IMG/VR virus record: IMGVR_UViG_3300023174_000001
Coordinates: 62,001 to 126,000 of that record
Length of the DNA stretch: 64,000 nucleotides
Origin: a virus
Reading direction: 5' to 3' (one strand)
How positions within the stretch are numbered: position 1 is the stretch's first letter; every line of letters starts with the position of its first letter. The notes under the pieces are model-generated. The model worked only from the letters and a program-made list of their open reading frames with translations. It had not been told where the DNA came from and did no database searches. The position numbers and the translations under genes were made by a program. Below are positions 15,852-22,345 of the stretch, in pieces.

Positions 15852-15878
15852 AATCCCCTGCGAGTCAGGGGATTTTTT
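15852..15878 (+). terminator. Rho-independent terminator
   Basis: AATCCCCTG and CAGGGGATT form the stem, followed by six T. Confidence 0.85.
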
Positions 15879-15893
15879 ATGCTCGAAAAATAG

Positions 15894-15958
15894 GGTGTCC
15901 ACTTTTTCCATGCAAGATGGTTTCCATGCTTCGCATGGAAAAACACAAGACCCTAGTG
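15894..15958. repeat. TTTTTCCATGC hairpin element
   Basis: TAGGGTGTCC...CTTTTTCCATGC and GCATGGAAAAACAC...GACCCTA form a nested inverted repeat, like the copy at 11290. CTTATGCTTTT follows at 15962. Confidence 0.65.
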
Positions 15959-15998
15959 CTTCTTATGCTTTTTCTTCTCCCTCTGGGCTCATCTTCCT

Positions 15999-16015
15999 GT
16001 TCGCTAGGGGCGAAC
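15999..16015. promoter_or_regulatory. ClgR-type operator (perfect)
   Basis: GTTCGC-TAGGG-GCGAAC, a perfect match to the ClgR operator form, 17 bp upstream of the -35 box at 16033. Confidence 0.75.
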
Positions 16016-16032
16016 AAGAAACATTGACAATC

Positions 16033-16062
16033 AGGAATGAAATGCCATACGCTTAGGTTATA
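16033..16062 (+). promoter_or_regulatory. SigR/SigH-type promoter
   Basis: AGGAAT (16033), 18-bp spacer, GTTATA (16057-16062). TTGACA at 16024 may add a vegetative -35. Confidence 0.7.
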
Positions 16063-16095
16063 GTTAGAGTAATGACAAAACGATTGGAGACCAAA

Positions 16096-16377
16096 ATGGA
16101 ATACTCAACCCTTTTCCCAACAGTAGTTCTAGTTGCTCGCTCTCAGGGCGAGCGTGGGCAGTATGGTGGCAGAAAGGCATACAAGATTTATGTAAGCAAG
16201 TTTTCAGATAATCGCTGGTGCGTGTTTATGTCTTGGGGCAAAGAAGAAATGCCTAACTCTTGGATGGGCAGTGAAAAGATTTTTGCCACAGAGCAGAGAG
16301 CAGTTCAGTTTGCTTGGGACAAGTTCTACGAGAAGATTGACAAAGGCTACACAGAACGAGTTTTTGAAACTAATTAA
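16096..16377 (+). CDS. Small WGR-domain-like protein
   Basis: 93 residues from ATG 16096. The in-frame ATG at 16072 lies at the expected transcription start and has no ribosome site, while GGAG precedes 16096 by 7 bases. The pattern KAYKIYVSKF...WCVFMSWGK...EQRAVQFAWDKFYEKIDKGYTE resembles WGR domains, which bind nucleic acid and often accompany polymerase- or ligase-type enzymes. Here it stands alone. It is under a ClgR-type operator and SigR/SigH-type promoter. The WGR call is moderate. Confidence 0.6.
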   Translation: MEYSTLFPTVVLVARSQGERGQYGGRKAYKIYVSKFSDNRWCVFMSWGKEEMPNSWMGSEKIFATEQRAVQFAWDKFYEKIDKGYTERVFETN

Positions 16378-16385
16378 AAATAAAC

Positions 16386-16423
16386 TTGACATTTGGGAAT
16401 AAATCCTGAATAATCTAGTTATA
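16386..16423 (+). promoter_or_regulatory. SigR/SigH-type promoter overlapped by a vegetative promoter
   Basis: GGGAAT (16395), 17-bp spacer, GTTATA (16418-16423); overlapped by TTGACA (16386), 17 bp, AATAAT (16409-16414). The gene at 16458 follows. Confidence 0.7.
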
Positions 16424-16457
16424 GTTATTATAGAAGTTCTTTTGAAAGGAGAACAGA

Positions 16458-16691
16458 ATGGCTGAACGATTCACCACTCAGGTAATAAAGGTAAGCACAG
16501 ACGCAGACTACGCTATGTGGATTGCCGAAGATGGCTCTTATGGAATGTCCGACATACTCGTATTTAGAGAAGAAGACTTGGAAGACGAGCACTGGGAGAT
16601 TTTCAATGAACTCGGAGACAACGAGAGATTTGAGTTCGTCAAAGCAGTAATAAACAAAGAAGACCTATCACAATGGAAAGAGCAGGTATAA
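16458..16691 (+). CDS. Small acidic hypothetical protein
   Basis: 77 residues, acidic, soluble, with GAAAGGAG as ribosome site. No motif recognised. It is immediately upstream of, and probably coupled to, the next zinc-ribbon gene. Confidence 0.65.
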   Translation: MAERFTTQVIKVSTDADYAMWIAEDGSYGMSDILVFREEDLEDEHWEIFNELGDNERFEFVKAVINKEDLSQWKEQV

Positions 16692-16693
16692 AA

Positions 16694-16993
16694 ATGAACG
16701 AAGAGTTCAAGTGCCCTACTTGTAGTGGCTACATCCCTAACAACGATAACATTGGTGCTTACGCTGGTGCTATCTCTCGCAAAGACAACAAGACTGAAAT
16801 CTGTTCCGCTTGTGGAATGGATGAGGCTCTTGCTGACTTCAAGCAACATCTCAGAAAAGAATCTGGTATCGCTTGGCAGTCAACTGTTTTGGAAGAAATG
16901 GTTGAGCACCTAGACGACAACGAGATTTCATTACTCGTCAACGCTCTAAATGACGCAGTTGCCGAAATCTGTGAGTCATACGACATCAAGTAA
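16694..16993 (+). CDS. Zinc-ribbon small protein
   Basis: 99 residues from ATG 16694. The first 45 residues hold CPTC and CSAC separated by about 27 residues including YAGAISRKDNKTEI. This matches a common phage zinc-ribbon family with an ICSxCGxxEAL motif. A helical C-terminal half follows. It starts 2 bp after the previous stop. Function is unknown; such proteins may bind nucleic acid or host RNA polymerase. Confidence 0.75.
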   Translation: MNEEFKCPTCSGYIPNNDNIGAYAGAISRKDNKTEICSACGMDEALADFKQHLRKESGIAWQSTVLEEMVEHLDDNEISLLVNALNDAVAEICESYDIK

Positions 16994-17012
16994 AAACTTA
17001 GGCGTGTTGGGC

Positions 17013-17042
17013 TTGACAAATGTCAGCCCAGCACCCTATACT
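17013..17042 (+). promoter_or_regulatory. Vegetative-type promoter with TGACA-AA-TGTCA palindrome
   Basis: TTGACA (17013), 18-bp spacer, TATACT (17037-17042). The 12-bp palindrome TGACAAATGTCA covers the -35 end. Confidence 0.75.
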
Positions 17043-17085
17043 AAATAAGTAATAATAAAAGTTCTCTTGAAAGGAGACCTGCCAA

Positions 17086-17493
17086 ATGGCAAACTACTAC
17101 GAATCAGCACGCACCAACTACTTCTTGGTTAAGGACATTGACGCGTTCAAGAAAGAACTTGAAATGGTCAAGTCTCTTGAAGTGTGTGTCGAACACAAGA
17201 ACCTGAAAGATTATGTCTGCTTGCTCGGTGACAGCGAGGGTGGATTTGCTTTCGACTACTATGACGACAGCCTAGAAGATTACATTGAAATCGACTGGGA
17301 GGGTATTTTCAAAAAGCACCTACAAGATGATTCAGTAGCAATCATTATGGGTGCTGGTTCAGAGAAACTCCGTTACATTCGTGGCTACGCCTATGCGTTC
17401 AACAACAAGGGTGAGACCAAGTTCCTCAGCCTAGACGACATCTACGAAATGGCTAAGCCTCTTGGCTCAGACATTCAGAAAGCAGAATACTAA
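17086..17493 (+). CDS. Conserved hypothetical phage/plasmid protein
   Basis: 135 residues, with GAAAGGAG upstream. The start MANYYESARTNYF resembles a family I recall from actinobacterial phages and plasmids (beginning with an ARTNYF-like motif). It is probably an alpha/beta domain with alternating beta strands and an acidic surface. It is first in a run of four overlapping or abutting genes to 18244. Confidence 0.65.
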   Translation: MANYYESARTNYFLVKDIDAFKKELEMVKSLEVCVEHKNLKDYVCLLGDSEGGFAFDYYDDSLEDYIEIDWEGIFKKHLQDDSVAIIMGAGSEKLRYIRGYAYAFNNKGETKFLSLDDIYEMAKPLGSDIQKAEY

Positions 17494-17494
17494 A

Positions 17495-17824
17495 ATGGAA
17501 ACTAAAATCACTAAGCACACTTTCTATCCAGATGGAGAGAATGGCAACATCCCTGATGTTGAGTTAGTCAGCGTTCTAGGAGACGACAGAGACATGAGTG
17601 CTCACTTCCTATGGCGTGGCACTAAGCAATGGCTCGCTATGAGCAAGGACAACCCTTATGGCGATAACCAATGGCTAGTAGTCGAGACTGACTACTCCGA
17701 AGAGTTCCAAGAGTGGCTTGACGAAGAGTTGAGTGGCTATGACAGTTTGGAAACTATGTTTGGCACGATAGATTTTCTGCCTAACGAGTCCTACCTATTT
17801 ATTGTAGAAAGAGCAGGTGTCTAA
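17495..17824 (+). CDS. Hypothetical protein
   Basis: 109 residues from ATG 17495, directly after the previous stop; an upstream in-frame ATG at 17462 would overlap by 32 bp. The protein is acidic and aromatic-rich, without a recognisable motif. Its stop overlaps the next start (TAATG). Confidence 0.6.
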   Translation: METKITKHTFYPDGENGNIPDVELVSVLGDDRDMSAHFLWRGTKQWLAMSKDNPYGDNQWLVVETDYSEEFQEWLDEELSGYDSLETMFGTIDFLPNESYLFIVERAGV

Positions 17825-18048
17825 TGACACAGGTAAGCAAAGCAATCGAGTATCTATCTAAGTTAGACCCTAACGAAGAAATAGCGTTTACTGGTTATTG
17901 GGTGAAGAGTGATGTTGAGGAAAACAACAACATCAAACTTACTGACGAACAGTGGGAGACGATTTGTTGGAAACACGAAGACAACATTGAAGTCCACATT
18001 GACGAAATAGTCGAGTTGGTTTTATCACAGGAGGAAACAAATGAGTAA
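17824..18048 (+). CDS. Small acidic hypothetical protein
   Basis: 74 residues, strongly acidic, helical ends. It is coupled to its neighbours (TAATG upstream, 8-bp overlap downstream). The segment AIEYLSKLDPNEEIAFTGYW recalls small phage proteins of unknown function in which a helix is followed by a WHxxD-like acidic turn. Confidence 0.6.
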   Translation: MTQVSKAIEYLSKLDPNEEIAFTGYWVKSDVEENNNIKLTDEQWETICWKHEDNIEVHIDEIVELVLSQEETNE

Positions 18049-18244
18049 GCAAGTTTATTTCGTAGTTTATTACGACACCGAAGATAAGCAACTTTACCAA
18101 GACACTGGGACTTTATTGGCTCGTTTTGGTGAGGGCTCTATCTGGGACAGCGAAGAAGAAGAGTGGAATCATGAAACAGAAATCTCTGTCTTAGCAGAGG
18201 CTCAGAACGCAATGGACACTGTAATCAGTAATACAGCAGTCTAA
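18041..18244 (+). CDS. Small acidic hypothetical protein
   Basis: 67 residues, acidic, starting with a beta strand (KQVYFVVYYDTEDKQLY). CAGGAGG is the ribosome site, inside the previous gene. Last gene of this mini-operon; a strong vegetative promoter begins four bases after its stop. Confidence 0.6.
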   Translation: MSKQVYFVVYYDTEDKQLYQDTGTLLARFGEGSIWDSEEEEWNHETEISVLAEAQNAMDTVISNTAV

Positions 18245-18247
18245 GCA

Positions 18248-18276
18248 TTGACAGCGAGAGCCACTTACCCTATACT
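18248..18276 (+). promoter_or_regulatory. Strong vegetative-type promoter
   Basis: TTGACA (18248), 17-bp spacer, TATACT (18271-18276), near consensus. It overlaps the palindrome at 18261 and drives 18347 and the ClgR-like gene. Confidence 0.85.
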
Positions 18277-18290
18277 TGTAGGGTAGGTGG
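18261..18290. promoter_or_regulatory. Palindrome centred on the -10 (candidate operator)
   Basis: CCACTTACCCTA (18261-18272) and TAGGGTAGGTGG (18279-18290) are inverted copies with one mismatch. They cover the -10 and start point of the 18248 promoter. The likely reading is a repressor site, perhaps for self-control of the downstream regulator gene. Confidence 0.6.
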
Positions 18291-18346
18291 CAATCGCCAT
18301 TTCAAAAAAGAAGTAAAATGATTTAGAAAAGAAAGTTGGTAACTTT

Positions 18347-18613
18347 ATGAAAAAGTTCACAGTAATCGCAGAAATAAACTTCGAGGTTTATGACACTGAC
18401 GAGTTTTCGGCTGAGCGTCAAGGGCGTATTGCCCTAGCACGATTCGTTGGAGACCCTGATGCAAATGGCTACAAAGACGAATACGCAGACTTGCCTACTC
18501 CGTCTATCCATCCAATCAGAGTTAGAGTCGCAGACGAGAATGGAAAGTTCTTGGCTGGCTGGAATCCAGCAGACTTAGACGAGGCTGAACCGAAAGAAAA
18601 AGACGCAGAGTAA
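18347..18613 (+). CDS. Small hypothetical protein
   Basis: 88 residues. It starts with a beta strand (KKFTVIAEINFEVYDTDEFSAE), which resembles small phage proteins with one alpha/beta domain, and ends in a Glu/Lys-rich tail. It is 29 bp upstream of the ClgR-like regulator and probably cotranscribed from 18248. Function unknown. Confidence 0.65.
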   Translation: MKKFTVIAEINFEVYDTDEFSAERQGRIALARFVGDPDANGYKDEYADLPTPSIHPIRVRVADENGKFLAGWNPADLDEAEPKEKDAE

Positions 18614-18642
18614 TCTGCCCCGAATAGAAAGACAAAAAGACA

Positions 18643-18927
18643 ATGAACCTAGCACAAGCACTCGGTCACACGATTAGAAAAAATCGTCTTGCCAATGGTA
18701 TGACACTCAGAGACCTGAGCGTAAAGTCAAACACTTCACTTGGCTATCTATCTGAGATTGAAAGAGGAACGAAAGAAGTTTCTTCCACAGTCTTGGAGAG
18801 TATTGCTAAGGGATTGGGAACACCTCTCTACACGATTGTCTCAGGCTCGGCTTTGGAGATGATGTATTCATCTACCGAAATCATTGACGAACCCAGCAGA
18901 CACATGGAAAACCTAGTAACCCTATAA
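18643..18927 (+). CDS. ClgR-like XRE-family transcription regulator
   Basis: 94 residues. A helix-turn-helix fills about 17-60: NGMTLRDLSVKSNTSLGYLS followed by EIERGTKEVSSTVLESIAKG. The SLGYLSEIERGxKExSS block is the hallmark of ClgR/PopR proteins, which in actinobacteria activate clp protease genes by binding GTTCGC-N5-GCGAAC palindromes. Five such palindromes lie in this window upstream of SigR/SigH-type promoters, so this protein is the obvious candidate to control them. It has its own vegetative promoter with a palindrome at 18248-18290. The ribosome site is weak. Its length is typical for the family. Activation rather than repression is inferred from operator position. Confidence 0.85.
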   Translation: MNLAQALGHTIRKNRLANGMTLRDLSVKSNTSLGYLSEIERGTKEVSSTVLESIAKGLGTPLYTIVSGSALEMMYSSTEIIDEPSRHMENLVTL

Positions 18928-18947
18928 AAAGCATAAGAAAGACAAAG

Positions 18948-19085
18948 ATGAATACTTTAATGATGTTGTCAAACGAATCGACTGTTGATGTGAACCTACT
19001 CGCTGAGAGTCAGGAACTATTCGACCTAATCAAAAAGAACACCCCTTACAACGAACTTTTGGAGTGGGTGAACGAGAACTTCTAG
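18948..19085 (+). CDS. 45-aa hypothetical protein
   Basis: ATG 18948 to TAG 19085; a short, acidic, helical product with no motif. It lies 20 bp after the ClgR-like gene and ends exactly where a ClgR-type operator begins (19085). Possibly cotranscribed with the regulator; it could be a small modulator of it. No strong ribosome site. Confidence 0.45.
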   Translation: MNTLMMLSNESTVDVNLLAESQELFDLIKKNTPYNELLEWVNENF

Positions 19086-19101
19086 TTCTCTGTGGGCGAA
19101 C
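19085..19101. promoter_or_regulatory. ClgR-type operator
   Basis: GTTCTC-TGTGG-GCGAAC, one mismatch from the perfect palindrome, 17 bp upstream of the -35 box at 19119. Confidence 0.65.
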
Positions 19102-19118
19102 AAAAAAGTTTGGCATTT

Positions 19119-19148
19119 CGGAATAAAATGTCGTTGTATCGTGTTATA
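19119..19148 (+). promoter_or_regulatory. SigR/SigH-type promoter
   Basis: CGGAAT (19119), 18-bp spacer, GTTATA (19143-19148). It drives the gene at 19237. Confidence 0.7.
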
Positions 19149-19236
19149 GTTTATGTAGCAAGAAAAACGAAAGTTCCGATTGCTACCTCAGACCAAAAGG
19201 CTCTGGGAAATACATAAAGACGAAGGATGTGGCAAA

Positions 19237-19560
19237 GTGGCAAAAACACTTACCCCAACTGTAAAAGGCAAGTCAGTCGAACTAGGCTGGTCTGCCGAAG
19301 TTAGACAAGCGTTAGAGAAGTATCGTAACGCCCTAGAAGCGAAGAAGGAAGCAGACAAGGCTAAGGCTGAGGCTGAGGTCATTCTTCGTGAGCAACTCGG
19401 TGACGCTGAGTTCGCTACCATTGGTGGCTCAAAGGCATTCAAGATGTCTCAGGTCATTATGGAAAGAGTGGACAACGCAAAGTTGTTAGCCGAGTTCCCA
19501 GCAGTTCACGCAGAAGTTCTGGTTGACGGTTCTTACGAGTTCATCAAGACCGTAAACTAG
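19237..19560 (+). CDS. Coiled-coil protein, YqaJ-exonuclease-associated-like
   Basis: 107 residues from GTG 19237, which has GAAGGA upstream; a longer reading from TTG 19180 lacks a ribosome site. A charged Ala/Lys/Glu coiled coil (about 22-55) is followed by a small beta domain (GDAEFATIGGSKAFKMSQVIMERVDNAKLL). I recall this arrangement at the C-terminus of YqaJ-type recombination nucleases in actinophages. No nuclease domain is present here, so it may be a stand-alone accessory protein. It is downstream of a ClgR-type operator and SigR/SigH-type promoter. Confidence 0.6.
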   Translation: MAKTLTPTVKGKSVELGWSAEVRQALEKYRNALEAKKEADKAKAEAEVILREQLGDAEFATIGGSKAFKMSQVIMERVDNAKLLAEFPAVHAEVLVDGSYEFIKTVN

Positions 19561-19745
19561 AAACGGCTTGGCTAGCCGTATCACCTGATACCTTAGTGCC
19601 TAAGATACACGGCTAGTCAAAACGGCAAGCCCCTTAACCGATAACGGTTAGGGGGTTTTGCTTTACCCTAACGGCTAGCCCTGCACGGATAAGACGGCAA
19701 GCACAAACGGCAAGCCCCTATACGCAATGACGGCAAGCCTTATGC
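19560..19745 (+). repeat. ACGGCNNGC repeat cluster 3 with internal terminator
   Basis: Seven or more ACGGC[TT/TA/AA]GC(C) copies, all in + orientation, among them the sequence around the terminator at 19630. Confidence 0.7.
19630..19659 (+). terminator. Rho-independent terminator
   Basis: CCCCTTAACC and GGTTAGGGG form the stem, followed by TTTT. Confidence 0.75.
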
Positions 19746-20202
19746 GTTCTTATGTAATAAGCCCCCGCAGAAGCCAACGGGTCGTCTTTTTTACGCTCTA
19801 TGTATAGACGCACACAAAAACCTGACGGGTCGTGTTTTTAAGAAACAGAAGCAGAGGAGAAGCAGAAGCCAGATGACTGATGACACATGGGGGAAAAGCA
19901 TAAGACCTTATGAAATAAAGCCAGATGGAAGCGAAGATGGAAGGGAGATGGAAGCGAAGGGGGAGAAGTAAAAGCATAAGAAAGCAAAGAACCAAGCAGA
20001 TGAGATAGAAGACGCAAAAAAATGTGGGTGTAAAGATTTTCCTTGCGAGCCTCAGATTTTTTGTCCATGCCTCGCATGGAAAAACAAGGGACTTGACTTT
20101 TTTTGGATTTTGTTTTTTTTGTTTTCTTTTTTTTATTTTGGATTTGGATTTGGATTTTTATTTCTCTTATGTTTTTAATCTTGATTTGTTCCCAGTTATC
20201 GT
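19746..20202. other. Noncoding region: purine-rich then pyrimidine-rich, with CCATGC hairpin
   Basis: No convincing gene. 19835-20030 is a polypurine-rich stretch with repeated GAAG/AGCATAAG words. At 20070-20095 there is a TCCATGC/GCATGGA hairpin with A/T flanks. 20098-20165 is T-rich with GGATTT repeats. Downstream are the operator and promoter at 20203. Confidence 0.6.
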
Positions 20203-20219
20203 GTTCGCCCTGAGCAAAC
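20203..20219. promoter_or_regulatory. ClgR-type operator
   Basis: GTTCGC-CCTGA-GCAAAC, one mismatch from the palindrome, 17 bp upstream of the -35 box. Confidence 0.65.
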
Positions 20220-20236
20220 AAAAAAGATTGGCACTA

Positions 20237-20266
20237 GGGAATAAAAACCTTGCTTATCGTGTTATC
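20237..20266 (+). promoter_or_regulatory. SigR/SigH-type promoter
   Basis: GGGAAT (20237), 18-bp spacer, GTTATC (20261-20266). The transcript would begin with the shared AGGCACTAAGGAGGTG leader. Confidence 0.75.
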
Positions 20267-20295
20267 TTATGTATAGGCACTAAGGAGGTGATTTT

Positions 20296-20451
20296 ATGAA
20301 GTGTAAAGTTTGGTTAGTCGTCAAGTATGACAACTCTATTCCTGCGACCTGCGTGGAGTTTGAGTGGGCAGATTTGGCTGTTGCGACTGCTTTTGTTCAA
20401 TGGTTCAACCTGAACAATAGCGACAGACACGCCTCAATAGAGGCAGAGTAG
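20296..20451 (+). CDS. 51-aa hypothetical protein
   Basis: ATG 20296 with a near-perfect ribosome site AAGGAGGTG. The product starts with a beta strand (KCKVWLVVKYD) and continues with a helix (WADLAVATAFVQWF). It has one N-terminal Cys and one at residue 19. The promoter, operator and leader upstream make the gene convincing. No family recognised. Confidence 0.65.
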   Translation: MKCKVWLVVKYDNSIPATCVEFEWADLAVATAFVQWFNLNNSDRHASIEAE

Positions 20452-20492
20452 TCCTGAGACCTGAGCAAGTCCTAAAAAGGCTCACACACACA

Positions 20493-20510
20493 TTTCCTGG
20501 GTCCAGGAAA
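20493..20510. repeat. Perfect short palindrome
   Basis: TTTCCTGG-GT-CCAGGAAA, an 8-bp-arm palindrome 17 bp before the start at 20527. It could be an operator or an RNA hairpin near the ribosome site. Confidence 0.5.
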
Positions 20511-20526
20511 CTACATAGGAGACAAA

Positions 20527-20766
20527 GTGAAAAGAAAACTAGAACTGGAAGTCAAAACTGTTGATACCATTTTGGACATTTTAGGTGGATTGCTTCACGC
20601 TGGGATGGAGATGGAAAAGTTTTTGGAAAATGAAGGGCAACCTGTTCCTAAAAAACTTAGAAAACAAAATGCTAGAACTTTGATGGCTCACATGGAACTG
20701 GCAATGGCACTTCGTTCAGTTGAGATTGCTGAACTGGAAGAAGTGTTCGCTCTCGAACAAAACTAA
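20527..20766 (+). CDS. Small helical hypothetical protein
   Basis: 79 residues from GTG 20527, with AGGAG upstream. It is predicted all-helical with many Met and Leu, a basic centre and an acidic end. No motif. A strong terminator follows 8 bp after the stop. Confidence 0.6.
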   Translation: MKRKLELEVKTVDTILDILGGLLHAGMEMEKFLENEGQPVPKKLRKQNARTLMAHMELAMALRSVEIAELEEVFALEQN

Positions 20767-20774
20767 ATAAAAAG

Positions 20775-20804
20775 ATTCCACCTCGAAAGAGGTGGGATTT
20801 TTTT
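20775..20804 (+). terminator. Rho-independent terminator
   Basis: CCACCTC-GAAA-GAGGTGG stem with a GNRA-type loop, followed by seven T. Confidence 0.9.
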
Positions 20805-20825
20805 ATCAAAAAAATAGGGTTAGAG

Positions 20826-20912
20826 GTTTTTCCATGCGTTCCATGAGTCCATGCCTCGCATGGAAAAAGCGACCACCTGGCTTCGCCCGGCTTCGCCCGG
20901 CTTCGCTTGCTT
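20826..20912. repeat. TTTTTCCATGC hairpin and CGGCTTCGCC triplet repeat
   Basis: TTTTTCCATGC (20826) pairs with GCATGGAAAAA (20858). Next to it, GGCTTCGCCC is repeated three times (20879-20908). CTTATGCTTT follows at 20927. Confidence 0.6.
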
Positions 20913-20957
20913 CTTCTGGTTCTTATGCTTTATCTGGCTGATGAGTTCTCCCTCCCT

Positions 20958-20974
20958 GTTCGCTGTGAGCAAAC
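20958..20974. promoter_or_regulatory. ClgR-type operator
   Basis: GTTCGC-TGTGA-GCAAAC, one mismatch from the palindrome, 17 bp upstream of the -35 box. Confidence 0.65.
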
Positions 20975-20991
20975 AAGAAAGTTTGCTGTAT

Positions 20992-21021
20992 GGGAAGAAA
21001 AAGGGACTGTATTGGGTTATT
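20992..21021 (+). promoter_or_regulatory. SigR/SigH-type promoter
   Basis: GGGAAG (20992), 18-bp spacer, GTTATT (21016-21021), followed by the shared GGCACTAAGGAGGTG leader. Confidence 0.65.
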
Positions 21022-21049
21022 ATTTGTATAGGCACTAAGGAGGTGAAAA

Positions 21050-21418
21050 ATGGAAAACTTACAGACAACAGAGGTGACGCTTACAAGCGACTGCACTTGC
21101 GTTGATGAGGATGGCAACTACATTGAAGAATGTTTTGGTTGCTGGGATGACTCTAAGTATGACTTAGGGGAGTTAGTATCAACTGTTCAGACTGAAAAAG
21201 GCTGGACTCAGGTTGCTGTCGAATACAAGGGAGTTTCATGGCGTAGAGTTTCTGGCGAGTTCTTTATGGACTTCGATACCGAAAACTTGATTCGAGCATT
21301 CTCCCTCAATGGTGACTTCAGATTGGTATTTACCTATACCAATGGAGAGTTATCACTTGTTCGATACTCGCATGATGAGCCAACTGGGACTGGCAAGATT
21401 ATCTTCAAGGCAATCTAG
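21050..21418 (+). CDS. Hypothetical protein with CxC/CxxC cluster
   Basis: 122 residues, with AAGGAGGTG 6 bases upstream. An N-terminal Cys group (CTCVDEDGNYIEECFGCW) looks metal-binding. The rest is beta-rich. It has the full control set upstream: CCATGC hairpin, ClgR-type operator, SigR/SigH-type promoter and conserved leader. I recall similar small phage proteins with CxCxDEDGN but no function. Confidence 0.65.
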   Translation: MENLQTTEVTLTSDCTCVDEDGNYIEECFGCWDDSKYDLGELVSTVQTEKGWTQVAVEYKGVSWRRVSGEFFMDFDTENLIRAFSLNGDFRLVFTYTNGELSLVRYSHDEPTGTGKIIFKAI

Positions 21419-21470
21419 TCTCCCTAACCTGAGCAAGTTATAAAAAGGCTCAAAAAAACTTTTGGGATTC

Positions 21471-21500
21471 GGGAATAAAAACTGAGTTCCTAGTGTTATA
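21471..21500 (+). promoter_or_regulatory. SigR/SigH-type promoter
   Basis: GGGAAT (21471), 18-bp spacer, GTTATA (21495-21500). The upstream GTTATA...GCTCAA resembles the operator only weakly. Confidence 0.75.
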
Positions 21501-21540
21501 GTTATTGTAGTTCGAAAAAAGTTTCTTGAAAGGAGACCCC

Positions 21541-22005
21541 ATGAACAACACCCTAACCCCGGCGAGCGAGCGTCAAATCTCGTTCCTTAACTCTCTACTT
21601 GCTGAGCGTGAGAACACGCTAGTCGTAGAGTTCGCTGGCTTGACTTCTAAGCAAGCCTCAGAGTTCATTGGGACTCTAATCAACGCCCCTAAGCGTGTTG
21701 CTGGTGTTCGTGCCGACTTCCCGGTTTTAGAGGGTATGTATCGCAACAACGCTGGCGTTATCTACAAGGTTCAGGCTAGCCGAGAGACTGGTCGCCTTTA
21801 CGCCAAGTTCCTTGATGTTGCTATGCGTAAGTTCGAGTTCGAGGCTGGTGCAATGCGTAACCTCAGTGCCGAAATGCGTATGAGCGTGGAGGAGGCTAAG
21901 GCGTTCGGTGTCGAATACGGTTTCTGCGTAGTCTGTGGAAAGTTCCTTACCGACCCTGTATCTGTTGCTCAGGGTATCGGCCCGGTCTGTATCACTAAGG
22001 TCTAA
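21541..22005 (+). CDS. DUF6011-type protein
   Basis: 154 residues from ATG 21541 (GAAAGGAG upstream); the in-frame TTG at 21526 is inside the ribosome site. The C-terminus has CVVCGKFLTDPVSVAQGIGPVC, the signature of DUF6011, a short Cys4 motif found in many actinobacterial and phage proteins. The N-terminal part (ASERQISFLNSLLAER, then helices) resembles the region that often precedes this motif. It probably binds zinc; function unknown. GC content is higher than in its neighbours. Confidence 0.8.
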   Translation: MNNTLTPASERQISFLNSLLAERENTLVVEFAGLTSKQASEFIGTLINAPKRVAGVRADFPVLEGMYRNNAGVIYKVQASRETGRLYAKFLDVAMRKFEFEAGAMRNLSAEMRMSVEEAKAFGVEYGFCVVCGKFLTDPVSVAQGIGPVCITKV

Positions 22006-22031
22006 GCCGATACGGTTCACCCCCTAGAAAG

Positions 22032-22059
22032 CCCTTGCTGGAAACGGCAAGGGTTTTTT
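22032..22059 (+). terminator. Rho-independent terminator containing an ACGGC repeat
   Basis: CCCTTGC and GCAAGGG form the stem, followed by six T. Confidence 0.85.
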
Positions 22060-22345
22060 AGTATCTGGCACGGCTGGCTTGCTGAACACGGCTGGCAAGA
22101 CTAACGGCTGGCTTGTAGAGACGGCTAGGGTTTGACGGCTGGCAAGGGTAAAGGCTTGCTAAAAGCCAACGGCTAGCCTTTTTGACGGCTTGCTCTAACG
22201 GCTAGCCCCTTAAATGACTAACGGCTCGCCTTTATGACGGCAAGCGTGTAAATAATCAACGGCAAGCCTTATAAGAGTTAAAAAGCCAACGGTGAGCCTT
22301 TTTTGGACTGGTATGTAGGTAAGCGTGAAAAAAGCCAACGGTAAG
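22040..22345 (+). repeat. ACGGCNNGC repeat cluster 4 (densest)
   Basis: About 14 copies in 305 bp, all in + orientation, with variable centre: ACGGCTGGC, ACGGCTAGCC, ACGGCTTGC, ACGGCTCGCC, ACGGCAAGCC, and two diverged forms ACGGTGAGCC and ACGGTAAGCC. No coding capacity. Confidence 0.8.

Noticed and set aside
19838-20299. Frames of 65-127 codons on both strands
   Set aside because: Low-complexity Lys- or Phe-rich products arising from purine/pyrimidine tracts, crossing the promoter and operator at 20203-20266.
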